Below are positions 34,815 to 43,087 of a DNA stretch of 64,000 nucleotides, one piece after another (the stretch's first letter is position 1; the number at the start of each line of letters is the position of its first letter). The notes under the pieces were generated by a model, which was not told where the DNA came from, made no database searches, and saw only the letters and a list, made by a program, of their open reading frames with translations. Where the stretch lies: NCBI RefSeq assembly GCF_029892685.1, contig NZ_JARXVD010000002.1, positions 248,001-312,000 on the forward strand, given 5' to 3'. A program made the translations under genes and the position numbers. This stretch comes from Mycobacterium sp. OTB74 (GTDB taxonomy: Bacteria; Actinomycetota; Actinomycetes; Mycobacteriales; Mycobacteriaceae).

Positions 34815-35047
34815 GCCATCGACTCCTCAGTCGCCAAGGGTTTGTTGTGGACCCGGCCACAATCGCACCGCAACAGCCGAGCGGGCTCAGTAGTCGACTA
34901 CGCGAATTTCCAAGGTGGGCCGGGTGGGCTGCACAGTCCTTCGGAAGGGATTTCACAGCCTTCCTCGCGGCCTGCAGTGGACGAGTGGCTTCGTGCCGAT
35001 GTCCGCTGTGGCGGCTGCTCCTTGGCGACCACTGCTACCGTCGCTTC

Positions 35048-35788
35048 GTGGACCTGACCGACTCGTACATCCGGGTGCTGCCCCTGCACATCCGGGACCG
35101 CTACGAGTTCATCGAAACCCGCAATGCCGCCGCCGTGCTGGCCGCCACCAACCCGCAGCGGTTCGACGAGCTGCTCTCCACTCTTGACGAATTCCATTTG
35201 CGGACAGAAGATTTGGTTCTGCCCGGCGGGCAAGAGACCGAACTTGCCGCCCGTCTCAACGCGTCATTCCGCAACAGAGGGTGGCGCGAGGCTCGGGTCG
35301 ACACCCGAATCCGCCTGGAACTGCGCAAGATGCCATACAAGCCGGCCGGCGAAACGCACCCCAGCGTCGATGAGACCGAGGTGTTCAACGAGGGCTACAA
35401 AGTGGACAATTTCGTCGACCGGCTGGCACTCGACGTGGAATGGAATGCCAAGGACGGCAACCTGGATCGCGATCTGAGCGCCTACCGCGCACTGTATGAC
35501 GCGGCGCTGATCGACGTCGCCGTGATGATCACCCGCACCCAGACGGACCTGCGCACACTGGGCTATCGGCTGGGCATCGAGGCGGGCATGGACGACGAGC
35601 GGGCCCGCAAGATTCTGGGCACCACGACCACCACCAACACCGAGAAGCTGCGGCCCCGGATGCAGCGTGGCGACAGCGCCGGCTGCCCCCTGCTGGCGGT
35701 GGCGATCTGCGCCCACACCTGGCGCGAAGGCACCTCGGAACCGGAAGGCACCGACGACACCGGACTCGCTGGTCTTTGGGAGCCGTGA
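35048..35788 (+). CDS. BglII/BstYI-family type II restriction endonuclease
   Basis: A 246-residue protein matches the BglII-type endonuclease pattern: IRDRYEFIETRNAAAVLAA at 15-33, ELLSTLDEFHLRTEDLVLPGGQ, then the catalytic region YKVDNFVDRLALDVEWNAKDGNLDRDL (D120, E131, N133, K135), followed by LIDVAVMITRTQTDLRTLG and late RMQRGDSAGCPLLAVAI. Such enzymes cut GATC-centred six-base sites; the actual specificity is not deducible. The frame is open back to 34847, and I use GTG 35048 because homologues begin near there, without a clear ribosome-binding site. The adenine methyltransferase follows on the same strand after 86 bases, which makes a type II restriction-modification pair. Confidence 0.72.
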   Translation: MDLTDSYIRVLPLHIRDRYEFIETRNAAAVLAATNPQRFDELLSTLDEFHLRTEDLVLPGGQETELAARLNASFRNRGWREARVDTRIRLELRKMPYKPAGETHPSVDETEVFNEGYKVDNFVDRLALDVEWNAKDGNLDRDLSAYRALYDAALIDVAVMITRTQTDLRTLGYRLGIEAGMDDERARKILGTTTTTNTEKLRPRMQRGDSAGCPLLAVAICAHTWREGTSEPEGTDDTGLAGLWEP

Positions 35789-35820
35789 ACTGTCGGTCCC
35801 ATCGCCTACGATGCCGATAA

Positions 35821-35846
35821 AGATCTTCTTTGTTCGATGAAGATCT
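35821..35846. promoter_or_regulatory. Inverted repeat with two AGATCT sites between endonuclease and methyltransferase
   Basis: The eight-base arms AGATCTTC (35821-35828) and GAAGATCT (35839-35846) are perfectly inverted around ten bases. Each arm holds AGATCT, the BglII site. The element is 33 bases after the endonuclease stop and 29 bases before the methyltransferase start. It may be an operator controlled by methylation or by the methyltransferase's own helix-turn-helix (inference). Confidence 0.55.
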
Positions 35847-35874
35847 AGTTCGGATACCCATAGGAGTGGACAAC

Positions 35875-36738
35875 GTGGCGAAGGTTCGCGACCAGGCAGG
35901 CGAGCAACCCAAGTCCGCTGCCCTGCGTGACATCGCCGCGCCGCCGCCACTGCCGACTATTGAGGGTGGCTGGAAGACCGTATTGGCTGATCCCCCTTGG
36001 CGTTTCACCAATCGCACCGGCAAGGTCGCGCCCGAACACCGTCGGCTGGACCGGTACTCCACGCTGGATTTGGAGGCCATCTGCGACATTCCGGTGTCCA
36101 CTGTGGCCGCCCGCGACTCGCATCTGTACCTGTGGGTCCCCAACGCGCTGCTCCCCGAGGGACTGCGGGTCATGGAGGCCTGGGGCTATCGCTATGTCTC
36201 CAACGTCATCTGGGCCAAACGCCGCAAGGACGGCGGGCCGGACGGTCGAGGCGTCGGCTTCTATTTCCGCAACGTCACCGAGATCGTGCTGTTCGGCGTC
36301 CGCGGCAGCATGCGGACGCTGCCGCACGCCCGCAGCCAGGTCAACATGATCGAGACTCGCAAACGCGAGCACTCGCGCAAGCCGGACGAGCAGTACGACT
36401 TCATCGAGGCCTGCTCCCCCGGCCCGCACCTGGAGCTGTTCGCTCGCCATCCGCAGCCGGGCTGGACTGTCTGGGGCGACGAGGCGGCCGAGGAGATCAC
36501 CCCGCGTGGCCGGGTGCACAAGGGTTACGCCGGCGGCGCGATAGAGCTCCCCAAGGTCACCAAGCATGTCCGGTTGGACCCCGCGACCGCCGAACGCATC
36601 GGCAAGGAATTACGCATCCGATACGAGAACGGCGAGAGCATCCGCCAACTCGCCGATGAGACCGGCTACGGCATCACCCGCGTGCGCGGACTGTTGGAGC
36701 GCGCCGGCACCACATTCCGCGGGCGTGGCCCGCAGTAA
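35875..36738 (+). CDS. MT-A70-family adenine DNA methyltransferase with C-terminal helix-turn-helix
   Basis: This 287-residue enzyme has the catalytic motif DPPW at 39-42 (VLADPPWRF), and SAM-binding elements in YLWVPNALLPEGLRVMEAWGYRYVSN, and VTEIVLFGVRGSM. MT-A70 proteins methylate adenine N6; here DNA is expected because the endonuclease is adjacent. The last 40 or so residues (RYENGESIRQLADETGYGITRVRGLLERAG) form a helix-turn-helix of the type found in small actinobacterial regulators and end FRGRGPQ. GTG 35875 has AGGAG eight bases upstream; GTG 35866 and TTG 35830 are other in-frame options. It ends 72 bases from a convergent GH16 gene. Confidence 0.8.
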   Translation: MAKVRDQAGEQPKSAALRDIAAPPPLPTIEGGWKTVLADPPWRFTNRTGKVAPEHRRLDRYSTLDLEAICDIPVSTVAARDSHLYLWVPNALLPEGLRVMEAWGYRYVSNVIWAKRRKDGGPDGRGVGFYFRNVTEIVLFGVRGSMRTLPHARSQVNMIETRKREHSRKPDEQYDFIEACSPGPHLELFARHPQPGWTVWGDEAAEEITPRGRVHKGYAGGAIELPKVTKHVRLDPATAERIGKELRIRYENGESIRQLADETGYGITRVRGLLERAGTTFRGRGPQ

Positions 36739-36809
36739 AGGCAAGGGCAGTCAGGCAAGGACGCGCGAACGGCCCCAAAAAAAGAGGCCCTGACGCGTCC
36801 GTCGCGGGT

Positions 36810-37691
36810 CTACCAGACCCGTACGTAGTCGACGAGCATGTCCGCGGGGTAGCTGCCGCCCTTGGGGTCACCACCGCCCGAACCGGCCACCGCCAGGTTC
36901 AGCACCGGGAACACCCGGTAGTCGGGCAGGTTGAACGGCCAGTCGTCGATCGAGTTGGCCGGCACCTCGAAGTACGGCGGCAAGCCGTCGACGTAGTCCT
37001 GCCAGAAGGACATGCCCTGGTCGTTCCAGGCGACACGCCAGCGATGCCAGCCGCCATCGATGGGGTACGGGTTGGTGGCGAAGGAGGTGCCGTCCGAGCG
37101 GGCGTGCACAGTGGTGCCCGAAGGCCACTCGCCATTGCCGTACCACTCGGCCAGATCGATCTCGCCGCCGACGACCGGGTGGTCATTGGACAGCCACCAT
37201 GCGGGCCAGCAGCCCAGGGTCAGGCAGTCGAACTTGATCCGGGCTTCCCAGGTGGTGTTGATACCACCCCAGAAGGTGCCCTTCACCTTGCCGCTGGTGT
37301 ATCGCCCGTTGCCGTCCCGGGTGGCGCGGATGACCAGATTGCCATTGCCGTCCAGGAAGACGTGGTCGCGGTCGTCGCGGTATTGGCCCATGTTCTCGGG
37401 GCGGTCCCAGAACACCGGTTTCTTGATGTACTCGCGGTGCGTTGCGATGTTCCACTTCGACGGGTCCGGTGGCGAACCGGCGGGGCCGTCGAACTCGTCA
37501 TGGAAGATGTAGTTCTGCGACTGCGCGGCGGGCGGCGCCAACGGTGGCGTCGGCCGGCCCGTACCGGGCACATCAGCGTGGGCCTCAGCGGTTGGCATCG
37601 CAGCCGCGAGGAGGCCAATTCCCGACATCAGCATCATGTTGCGTCGATCAATTTCCGGCACGTGCAACATGAAAGCCGTTGAGTCGGCCAT
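36810..37691 (-). CDS. Secreted beta-1,3-glucanase-like GH16 hydrolase (Tat substrate)
   Basis: The protein of 293 residues has a twin-arginine signal near residues 16-45 (DRRNMMLMSGIGLLAAAMPTAEAHA), an Ala/Pro linker, then a GH16 jelly roll. The catalytic motif GEIDLAEWYG provides the Glu nucleophile and acid. FHDEFDGPAG marks the start, and FPVLNLAVAGSGGGDP the last strands. It resembles Rv0315. GTxVHA and CWPAWWLSND shape the cleft. I start at ATG 37691, because GGGAG lies seven bases before it; ATG 37670 would match a shorter leader. Role: hydrolysis of beta-1,3-linked glucans, or possibly only binding. It converges on the MT-A70 gene. Confidence 0.88.
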   Translation of the reverse strand: MADSTAFMLHVPEIDRRNMMLMSGIGLLAAAMPTAEAHADVPGTGRPTPPLAPPAAQSQNYIFHDEFDGPAGSPPDPSKWNIATHREYIKKPVFWDRPENMGQYRDDRDHVFLDGNGNLVIRATRDGNGRYTSGKVKGTFWGGINTTWEARIKFDCLTLGCWPAWWLSNDHPVVGGEIDLAEWYGNGEWPSGTTVHARSDGTSFATNPYPIDGGWHRWRVAWNDQGMSFWQDYVDGLPPYFEVPANSIDDWPFNLPDYRVFPVLNLAVAGSGGGDPKGGSYPADMLVDYVRVW

Positions 37692-37929
37692 TGCGCAACT
37701 CCCGACATGCCGAACATCACTGGCCACACCCGCCTCAGCGGCGCAATGGGCACCAATGCAGCAAACACCTACCGCTCACACTTAGCAAAGTTCAAGACAA
37801 GACAGTCGCATTTGCACCATGCGGAGCAAATACAGCAAAACGTCAGGCACGCCGGTGACTGCGCAAAACAATTCCGTCTCGCCCGCCGGGTAGCGGGCGA
37901 AATGAACCCGAAATCGCAAGGACTCCCGA
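37692..37929. other. Intergenic segment without a gene
   Basis: The bases between the glucanase gene and the terminator hairpin hold no open frame with gene-like composition. They are AT-richer than the flanks and contain the region where a promoter for the glucanase is expected. Confidence 0.4.
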
Positions 37930-37970
37930 AATGGAAAAAGACGGGTGGTCACGCCTCGCGTGACCACCCG
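37930..37970 (-). terminator. Intrinsic terminator of the small secreted-protein gene
   Basis: A thirteen-base stem (CGGGTGGTCACGC with GCGTGACCACCCG) has a three-base loop at 42-70 of the 37900s. Read on the minus strand it is followed by TCTTTTTCC. It starts 24 bases downstream of the stop at 37994, so it fits a Rho-independent terminator for that gene. Confidence 0.85.
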
Positions 37971-37993
37971 CTCAGATGTACAACCAGGAAGGA

Positions 37994-38449
37994 TCAGCCG
38001 CCTTGGCCGGCAGCCGCAGCTGCCTCCGCAGCCGCCGCGGACTCCGACGCCGCGACAGAGGCAGCCGACGCCGTCAACGACACCGCGGCCTGCGAACCCA
38101 CCGGGCTGCCCGCCGAATTACCCGGAGCCTCCGCCGATGCCACGATGTTGTCGCAGTTCAACGAGACCAGCACCTGATTACTCGATGAGCCGCTGCTGTT
38201 CCGCGGCGCGGCGACCGACCGGGTAACCTGGCTGGTCACAATGCAGTCCGCCCATTGCTTGTGGTCGCCCACGGTGGTGGACACAATCGGGGTGTAGCCC
38301 GCCGCACTCAGGTAGGACTGCGCGTCGCTGTACTTGTGACCGACTACGTGGGGCGGAGTACCGGCCCATGCCGCGCCACTTCCGATCAGGGCAGCGGCAC
38401 TCAGGGCAACCGACGTGGCAACGCCCAATGCAAGCTTCATGCCTCTCAT
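37994..38449 (-). CDS. Small secreted PASTA-like protein (Rv0313-neighbourhood)
   Basis: A 151-residue exported protein has a signal peptide at 1-30 (MRGMKLALGVATSVALSAAALIGSGAAWAG). The middle (TPPHVVGHKYSDAQSYLSAAGYTPIVSTTVG) resembles a PASTA-like beta-alpha fold, with a cysteine pair near residue 69 and 98 (DCIV, NCDNI). The tail is Ala/Ser-rich and disordered. ATG 38449 has AAGG five bases upstream; ATG 38440 is an alternative. A strong terminator follows. Comparable proteins lie between the glucanase and Hsp70-like genes in M. tuberculosis. Its function is unknown. Confidence 0.65.
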   Translation of the reverse strand: MRGMKLALGVATSVALSAAALIGSGAAWAGTPPHVVGHKYSDAQSYLSAAGYTPIVSTTVGDHKQWADCIVTSQVTRSVAAPRNSSGSSSNQVLVSLNCDNIVASAEAPGNSAGSPVGSQAAVSLTASAASVAASESAAAAEAAAAAGQGG

Positions 38450-38473
38450 ATTGCCTTAATGCTCAACTGTGCG

Positions 38474-38734
38474 TCAGTGCTTGATGGGCGGAGTCGCGCT
38501 CATGGTTGCCTCGGTGGTCGCCGGCGGCTCCCAGGTCGCGGTCGCGCCTTGGGTCATCCCCGGCACATTGGGCTTGGAGTACACGGTGTTGGTGGGCGAG
38601 TCACCCGAACCGGCCACGGCGCTGCCGCTCGGTTCCTCGCTCAGCGTTGTGACCAACGCAGCCATTGCCACCACAGCTGCGGCACCGAGTAACGCCAGTG
38701 CACGGACACGCGTTTTTGTCTTGTTCAACTGCAT
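38474..38734 (-). CDS. Small single-pass membrane or secreted protein
   Basis: The 86-residue protein begins MQLNKTKTRVRALALLGAAAVVAMAALVTTL, a basic start with one membrane segment or uncleaved signal, and continues with a disordered Ser/Thr/Pro tail (PNVPGMTQGATATWEPPATTEATMSATPPIKH). ATG 38734 is used; earlier in-frame starts give non-homologous sequence. It is 24 bases upstream of the secreted-protein gene at 37994-38449, and both point the same way. I recognise a style of mycobacterial small exported protein but no named family. Confidence 0.6.
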   Translation of the reverse strand: MQLNKTKTRVRALALLGAAAVVAMAALVTTLSEEPSGSAVAGSGDSPTNTVYSKPNVPGMTQGATATWEPPATTEATMSATPPIKH

Positions 38735-38847
38735 TAGACAACTGTCCCGCATGCCCGCATTCCGCGGCAAACTGCACAGCGCAATATTTACTGTGAACTA
38801 TCTGTGTACCGCTGGTTCAACAACCGGAGCGCTGGCGGTTGTGGCAG

Positions 38848-39290
38848 CTAGTAGGGATATTGCGGCTGGTATTGCGGATATTGCTGCTGGGGGTACAGCT
38901 GCTGCGGGTACGGCTGTTGTTGCGGGTATTGCTGATACGGATACTGCTGCTGACCCGGGTAGTACGGATTCGTCGGAGCCTGCGATTCGGACGGTTGATC
39001 CGGACCCTTGGGCACCTGAATCGGAATGGGCACCGGGACAAACGGCACCCGGATATAGCTCGTCGTCATCGTCGGTGTCTCAGAGGTCGTGGTCACCGGT
39101 GACGGCGGTGGGGATGGGGGTGGCGCGGTCGTGGTGACCGGAGGAGGTGTGGTCGTCGGCGCATGAGTCACCGTGGTGTGTGGCGCCGCCGGCGGTGCCG
39201 TGTGCGTGACCGTCACCGGAGCTTCGTGAGTCGGCGGCGGAGGGGGTGGCGGAGGTGGCGGCGGCGCGGGCGCCAGTACCTCGCTGGTCA
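38848..39290 (-). repeat. Pro-rich and QYPxQ/YPYQ low-complexity tail of Hsp70-like protein
   Basis: The coding strand carries repeated CCxCCG and CAGTAC-type units: PPPPPP blocks (about 39240-39290 region) and a terminal Tyr-Pro-Gln series (38850-38950). They are likely variable between strains. Confidence 0.6.
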
Positions 39291-40854
39291 CCGTGACAGT
39301 GCTGGGCGGCGGCGGAGGTGGCGGCGGAGCCTGCGTGGTCACCGGCGCCGGTGGGCGGCTGGTGACCGGCGGTGGCGCCGGAGCCGGGGCTTCGTTATTG
39401 CTACTGGTCAGTGCCACGGTCACACCCCCGACGGCGGCGATAGCCGCGACCGCAGCAATGCCGAAGACCGCCAACGGAAACCGCTGCCAGGCCTTGGAGG
39501 GCCCCGCGGTCACCGACCCGGCCGGTCGTACATATTTCGCGACCGCTCGGGTCGTCGTGGTGTCGAGGTAAGGGTCCTGGCCGGTGTAGGGCAACGGTTC
39601 GCCGGTGGCGTCGTCATCCTGGGACCAGGCCAGCGCTGCGCTGCCGGCTTTCACCGCACGATCTGCTGCGGTATCGGCAGGCAGGTCCAGGTCGGCCAAT
39701 GCGGGCGCAGTCGCCGGCCCGGTGTCGGGGCCCAGTTCAGCGACCGCCATGGCCTGGGTGCCGTCCAGCAACACCGCGGGTGCCATCCCGGTGCGGGCAT
39801 CGGCGTCGGCCCCGTACACCGCGAACAGTGCGGCACCGACCGCTGCATCGAGCGCTGGCTGCCCGGTGGTCACCACCGCACTGCCCACCCGCTTGGCCCG
39901 CACATGTTCGGTCAGCAGCCGGGATACCAGCGGAACCCGTGCCCCGCCGCCCACCGCCACCACCGAGGTGATGTCGTTCCAGCCAATGCTGTTGCGCTGC
40001 AACAGGTCATCGAGTTCGTCGAGGACACCCTGCAGCGGTTCGGTCAGCAGCGAATCCAACTCGGCCCGGCTGATCTGAACCGTGTCGCTATGGGCCGGGA
40101 TGTCCACCGGGATGGTCGCAGTCTCGTCGTCGGACAGTTGTTCCTTTGCCGCACGGCATGATTCGCGTAGCGCCTCCAGTGAGCTGACGGCCGCGGTGCC
40201 TTCGGCGTCGGCGGCCCCGGAACCCGCCGAGATGCCGTCGAGAACATGCCCCATCAGCAGCTGGTCGACGTGCGCACCGGAAAACTCGGTGTAGCGCTTG
40301 GTCTCGATGGGCTCGAACGACGACGCGGCATCGGCCAGCGTGATGCTGGTACCCCCACCGCCGAAGTCCAGTAGCGCCGCAAAGCCGGTATCCGACAGCC
40401 CCGGGTTGGCGTGTAGCGCGGTCAGCGATGCGACCGCGTCGGATACCAGACGAGCGGGAATCCCGTTGGGCGCCAAGGCTGGATTCGAGCGCATCACGTT
40501 CCGCATTGCCCGCAGAGTGGTGGTGTTCCAGTACGCCGGAACGGAAATGGCCAGCTGCCCTGCCGGTGGTTCACCGCCGGCGGCCTCGACCAGCGCGTCG
40601 AGCGCCTCGGCGACCAATTGGTCAGCGTGATAGGACGTGCCGTCGGGCGCCACCAACGGAACCGGGTCACCGACCCGGTCGACGAACCCCTTGAGGGTGA
40701 CCGCCCCGTTGGCGGACCCATTGCAGCAGATACCAACGGTCGGCGCGCGGTCGCTGAACAGACTCAAAACCGCGCGCCGCACAACAGGTGGATCGCCGAC
40801 ACGTGCCGCAACCAGGTTGGTCGTCCCGATCGACAACCCCAGCGGGTCGCTCAT
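38848..40854 (-). CDS. Hsp70-like ATPase-fold membrane protein with proline-rich exterior (Rv0312-like)
   Basis: The 668-residue protein starts with an actin/Hsp70 ATPase fold (about 1-360): LGLSIGTTNLVAARVG is the phosphate-1 loop, and GFAALLDFGGGGTSITLAD is the phosphate-2 loop. VVAVGGGARVPLVSRLL is the adenosine motif. One membrane helix is near 455-480 (FPLAVFGIAAVAAIAAVGG). The outer part is Pro-rich: PPPPPP blocks and VTVT-like spacers to about 610, then Tyr/Gln/Pro repeats. A substrate domain of true Hsp70 is missing. It resembles Rv0312, whose role is unknown. ATG 40854 is the start. The outer part can span the wall. Confidence 0.82.
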   Translation of the reverse strand: MSDPLGLSIGTTNLVAARVGDPPVVRRAVLSLFSDRAPTVGICCNGSANGAVTLKGFVDRVGDPVPLVAPDGTSYHADQLVAEALDALVEAAGGEPPAGQLAISVPAYWNTTTLRAMRNVMRSNPALAPNGIPARLVSDAVASLTALHANPGLSDTGFAALLDFGGGGTSITLADAASSFEPIETKRYTEFSGAHVDQLLMGHVLDGISAGSGAADAEGTAAVSSLEALRESCRAAKEQLSDDETATIPVDIPAHSDTVQISRAELDSLLTEPLQGVLDELDDLLQRNSIGWNDITSVVAVGGGARVPLVSRLLTEHVRAKRVGSAVVTTGQPALDAAVGAALFAVYGADADARTGMAPAVLLDGTQAMAVAELGPDTGPATAPALADLDLPADTAADRAVKAGSAALAWSQDDDATGEPLPYTGQDPYLDTTTTRAVAKYVRPAGSVTAGPSKAWQRFPLAVFGIAAVAAIAAVGGVTVALTSSNNEAPAPAPPPVTSRPPAPVTTQAPPPPPPPPSTVTVTSEVLAPAPPPPPPPPPPPTHEAPVTVTHTAPPAAPHTTVTHAPTTTPPPVTTTAPPPSPPPSPVTTTSETPTMTTSYIRVPFVPVPIPIQVPKGPDQPSESQAPTNPYYPGQQQYPYQQYPQQQPYPQQLYPQQQYPQYQPQYPY

Positions 40855-41000
40855 AACGCATCCACCCTAGCGCCGCGCGGCGTTACCGCTGGTCCGACAC
40901 ACCACGAACGCCCTTCTCGCAGATTGCTTTTGGTTTGCTGTGCCGGCGCTGTGCACGAAACCAACCGACCGTCGGCACTGGGTGTGTTGCAATGTGCGGC

Positions 41001-41462
41001 ATGAGCGACATCGATGAGATCAAGCAAGTCAAGTACCGGTACCTGCGCGCGCTGGACACCAAGAACTGGGACGAGTTCGCCGCCACGCTCACCGAGGACG
41101 TGGCTGGCACGTACGGGTCGTCGGTTGGTGACGATCAACTGAACTTCTCCGATCGGGAATCGCTGGTGCGGTTCATGCGCACCTCGTTGGGGCCGGAAAT
41201 CATCACCGAGCACCGCGTCACCCATCCTGAGATCGAGGTCGACGGCGACGAAGCGACGGGCACCTGGTACCTCCAGGACCGCGTCATCGCAGCTGACTTC
41301 AACTTCATGCTCATCGGCGCCGCCTTCTACCACGATCGCTACCGCCGCACCGCTGACGGCTGGCGCATCTGCGCCACCGGCTACCAGCGCACCTACGATG
41401 CGACCATGTCTCTGGAGAACTTGAACTTCAAATTGAAACCCGGTGCCGCCCTTCATATTTGA
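41001..41462 (+). CDS. SnoaL-like protein (Rv0310c-like)
   Basis: The 153-residue protein starts at ATG 41001 (MSDIDEIKQVKYRYLRALDTKNWDEF). It has the alpha+beta SnoaL/polyketide cyclase fold: helix 1, a GTYGSSVGDDQLNF loop, EHRVTHPEIEVDGDEATGTWYLQDRV beta strands and a YQRTYDA terminus. Families of this type act as ring-closing isomerases or dehydratases, or have no enzymatic role. The open frame extends upstream with no similarity. In M. tuberculosis a similar gene stands between the Ldt-like and Hsp70-like genes; here it is convergent with the Ldt-like gene, matching that order. Confidence 0.82.
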   Translation: MSDIDEIKQVKYRYLRALDTKNWDEFAATLTEDVAGTYGSSVGDDQLNFSDRESLVRFMRTSLGPEIITEHRVTHPEIEVDGDEATGTWYLQDRVIAADFNFMLIGAAFYHDRYRRTADGWRICATGYQRTYDATMSLENLNFKLKPGAALHI

Positions 41463-41508
41463 TCCCCCGGCGGGACTTCGTCCCGTCGCCTTCCAACCCT
41501 CGCCAGCC

Positions 41509-42186
41509 CTACTTGGAGACCGCGATAAGTGCACCGGGCTGCAACCACTTCATTACCTTCACCAGTGTGTCGTCGTCGATCGCCACGCATCCGGCAGTCG
41601 GACTGCCATCGGTGACGTGCAGGAAGAATGCCCCGCCGTCACCGGGCACCCGCTGCGGGTTGACGCCCATCACCACGGCGTGCTTATAGGGCGCGATGTC
41701 CAGGTTCTCGGTGCCGCTCGCCGGGTCCGTGTTGAACGGACATTGCGCCTTCTTACACACCTGCATGGTGTTGTAGGTCGGGCTGTGTACATCACCGTCC
41801 CACCAATGGTCGGGCGTCACCTGCACGTACTGCAGGCCGGTTCCAGGGTTGGGTGCAGTGCCGAACGCGAACGGCAGGGTGAAGATGCCCATCGGGGTGG
41901 CGCCGTTGCCGTCGTGGCTCTGCGGGACCATGCCGTTGGAGCCGATCTTGGCGGGGATGCCGATGCCGATGGCGTCCCAACCGGCCGCGCCTTTCTGGTA
42001 CACGTCCATCTTGGCCGACGAACCACCAACACCCACAACGGAAATCACCTGCGTAGCGTTGCCGACCGAGTTCGCGAACCAGGGCGTGACGGTGGCGCTG
42101 GCGAACGGCGCCAGCGATACCGCCAGCCCGGCAGCACACAGCAACGCAAGCAGTCGGCGCACCCGTCCATGGTCTGGAACGGTCAT
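41509..42186 (-). CDS. Exported L,D-transpeptidase-like (YkuD-type) protein (Rv0309-like)
   Basis: The protein of 225 residues has a signal peptide at about 1-31 (RRLLALLCAAGLAVSLAPFASA). The YkuD-like catalytic region is at about 185-210: HVTDGSPTAGCVAIDDDTL, with the His and the Cys of the classical motif, although SHGC is replaced by SPTAGC. A Trp/Asp-rich region (PDHWWDGDVHSP) precedes it. It may crosslink or modify peptidoglycan in the periplasm; the changed motif leaves activity open. The start is ATG 42186. The PAP2 gene follows upstream on the same strand after 39 bases, as in Rv0308-Rv0309. Confidence 0.8.
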   Translation of the reverse strand: MTVPDHGRVRRLLALLCAAGLAVSLAPFASATVTPWFANSVGNATQVISVVGVGGSSAKMDVYQKGAAGWDAIGIGIPAKIGSNGMVPQSHDGNGATPMGIFTLPFAFGTAPNPGTGLQYVQVTPDHWWDGDVHSPTYNTMQVCKKAQCPFNTDPASGTENLDIAPYKHAVVMGVNPQRVPGDGGAFFLHVTDGSPTAGCVAIDDDTLVKVMKWLQPGALIAVSK

Positions 42187-42225
42187 ACGGGGGTCAAGTC
42201 AGGGCGGGTCAAGGTTTAGACACGA

Positions 42226-42921
42226 TCAGGATTCGACGGTGGTACCGCCATCAGGATTCAGCTGGTTCCGGGCGTCGTCTGAAGCCGGCTCGGGCGGCGC
42301 CGACGTGACGCGCGAGCCCAGGATCGGCAGACACACCAGAAACCACGTGTAGCCCAGCAGCCATCCGGCCAGCACGTCGCTCGGATTGTGAACGTTCAGA
42401 ATGACTCGCCCCGCTCCGACCAGCAGCACCACCACGACGGCACTGACGGCGACCACCCGGCGCCAGGTCAGGCCGAGCAACGGCAACAGCACCGCACACA
42501 ATCCGAGCGCCCCGGCCATGGTGCCCAGAGCGTGGCCGGATGGGAACGACCAGGACGGCTCATGCACCAGCGCGGTCAGCGGTCTGGGCCGTCGCGCGAT
42601 GTCCTTGCTGATCTCGGTGACGACGCCAGCGAGAGCCACCCCCACCAGCAGGAAGACCGACCGTCGCCAGTGCCGGCGCGCAAGTTCGACAGCCCCAGCG
42701 ACGACACCGACCAACTCGAAGATGCCCGGGTGGAACACGTCGCACAGCAGATTCCAGCCACGTACCCAGCCGTGATGCGCCATCCCATAGCGGTGCGCCG
42801 CGTCCAACAGTGCGTTGTCGAACCAGTCCAGCCAGGACCAGTGCTGCACCCAGCCCAGCCACAACAGGCCGTAGCCGAGCACCGCAGCAAGCCCGGTCAG
42901 CCACCTGGTCCGGGTAGTCAT
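42226..42921 (-). CDS. PAP2-family membrane phosphatase (Rv0308-like)
   Basis: This 231-residue integral membrane protein has five or six helices and the three PAP2 motifs: KDIARRPRP, SFPSGH and VHNPSDVLAG. These mediate acid-phosphatase catalysis with a His nucleophile. Likely substrates are undecaprenyl or other lipid phosphates on the outer face of the inner membrane. The start is ATG 42921. It lies 39 bases upstream of the L,D-transpeptidase-like gene on the same strand, so the pair may be co-transcribed. The opposite side holds the decayed permease gene across about 165 bases. Confidence 0.85.
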   Translation of the reverse strand: MTTRTRWLTGLAAVLGYGLLWLGWVQHWSWLDWFDNALLDAAHRYGMAHHGWVRGWNLLCDVFHPGIFELVGVVAGAVELARRHWRRSVFLLVGVALAGVVTEISKDIARRPRPLTALVHEPSWSFPSGHALGTMAGALGLCAVLLPLLGLTWRRVVAVSAVVVVLLVGAGRVILNVHNPSDVLAGWLLGYTWFLVCLPILGSRVTSAPPEPASDDARNQLNPDGGTTVES

Positions 42922-43087
42922 CGGCGCTCTCCTCTCCCTACGTCTGCGTCTTCACTCTGCCGCCACGGCGCAGTCGTTCGAGTAGCGGGCACCGTGAACG
43001 CAGCCTCAATGGCAGGGGCACACCCCATTGCCAGTCGGAACGTGACCGTCACGGACTAGAAACAATTGACCCATAGCTTCGCTAAAC

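Noticed and set aside
34847..35047. Upstream extension of the endonuclease frame
   Set aside because: Cys/Arg/Trp-rich and unlike BglII-family starts; kept only as a note in the endonuclease entry.
36760..36800. GGCC-A-run-GGCC element between the MT-A70 and GH16 genes
   Set aside because: Only four-base self-complementary arms around an A-rich loop; too weak for a terminator call.
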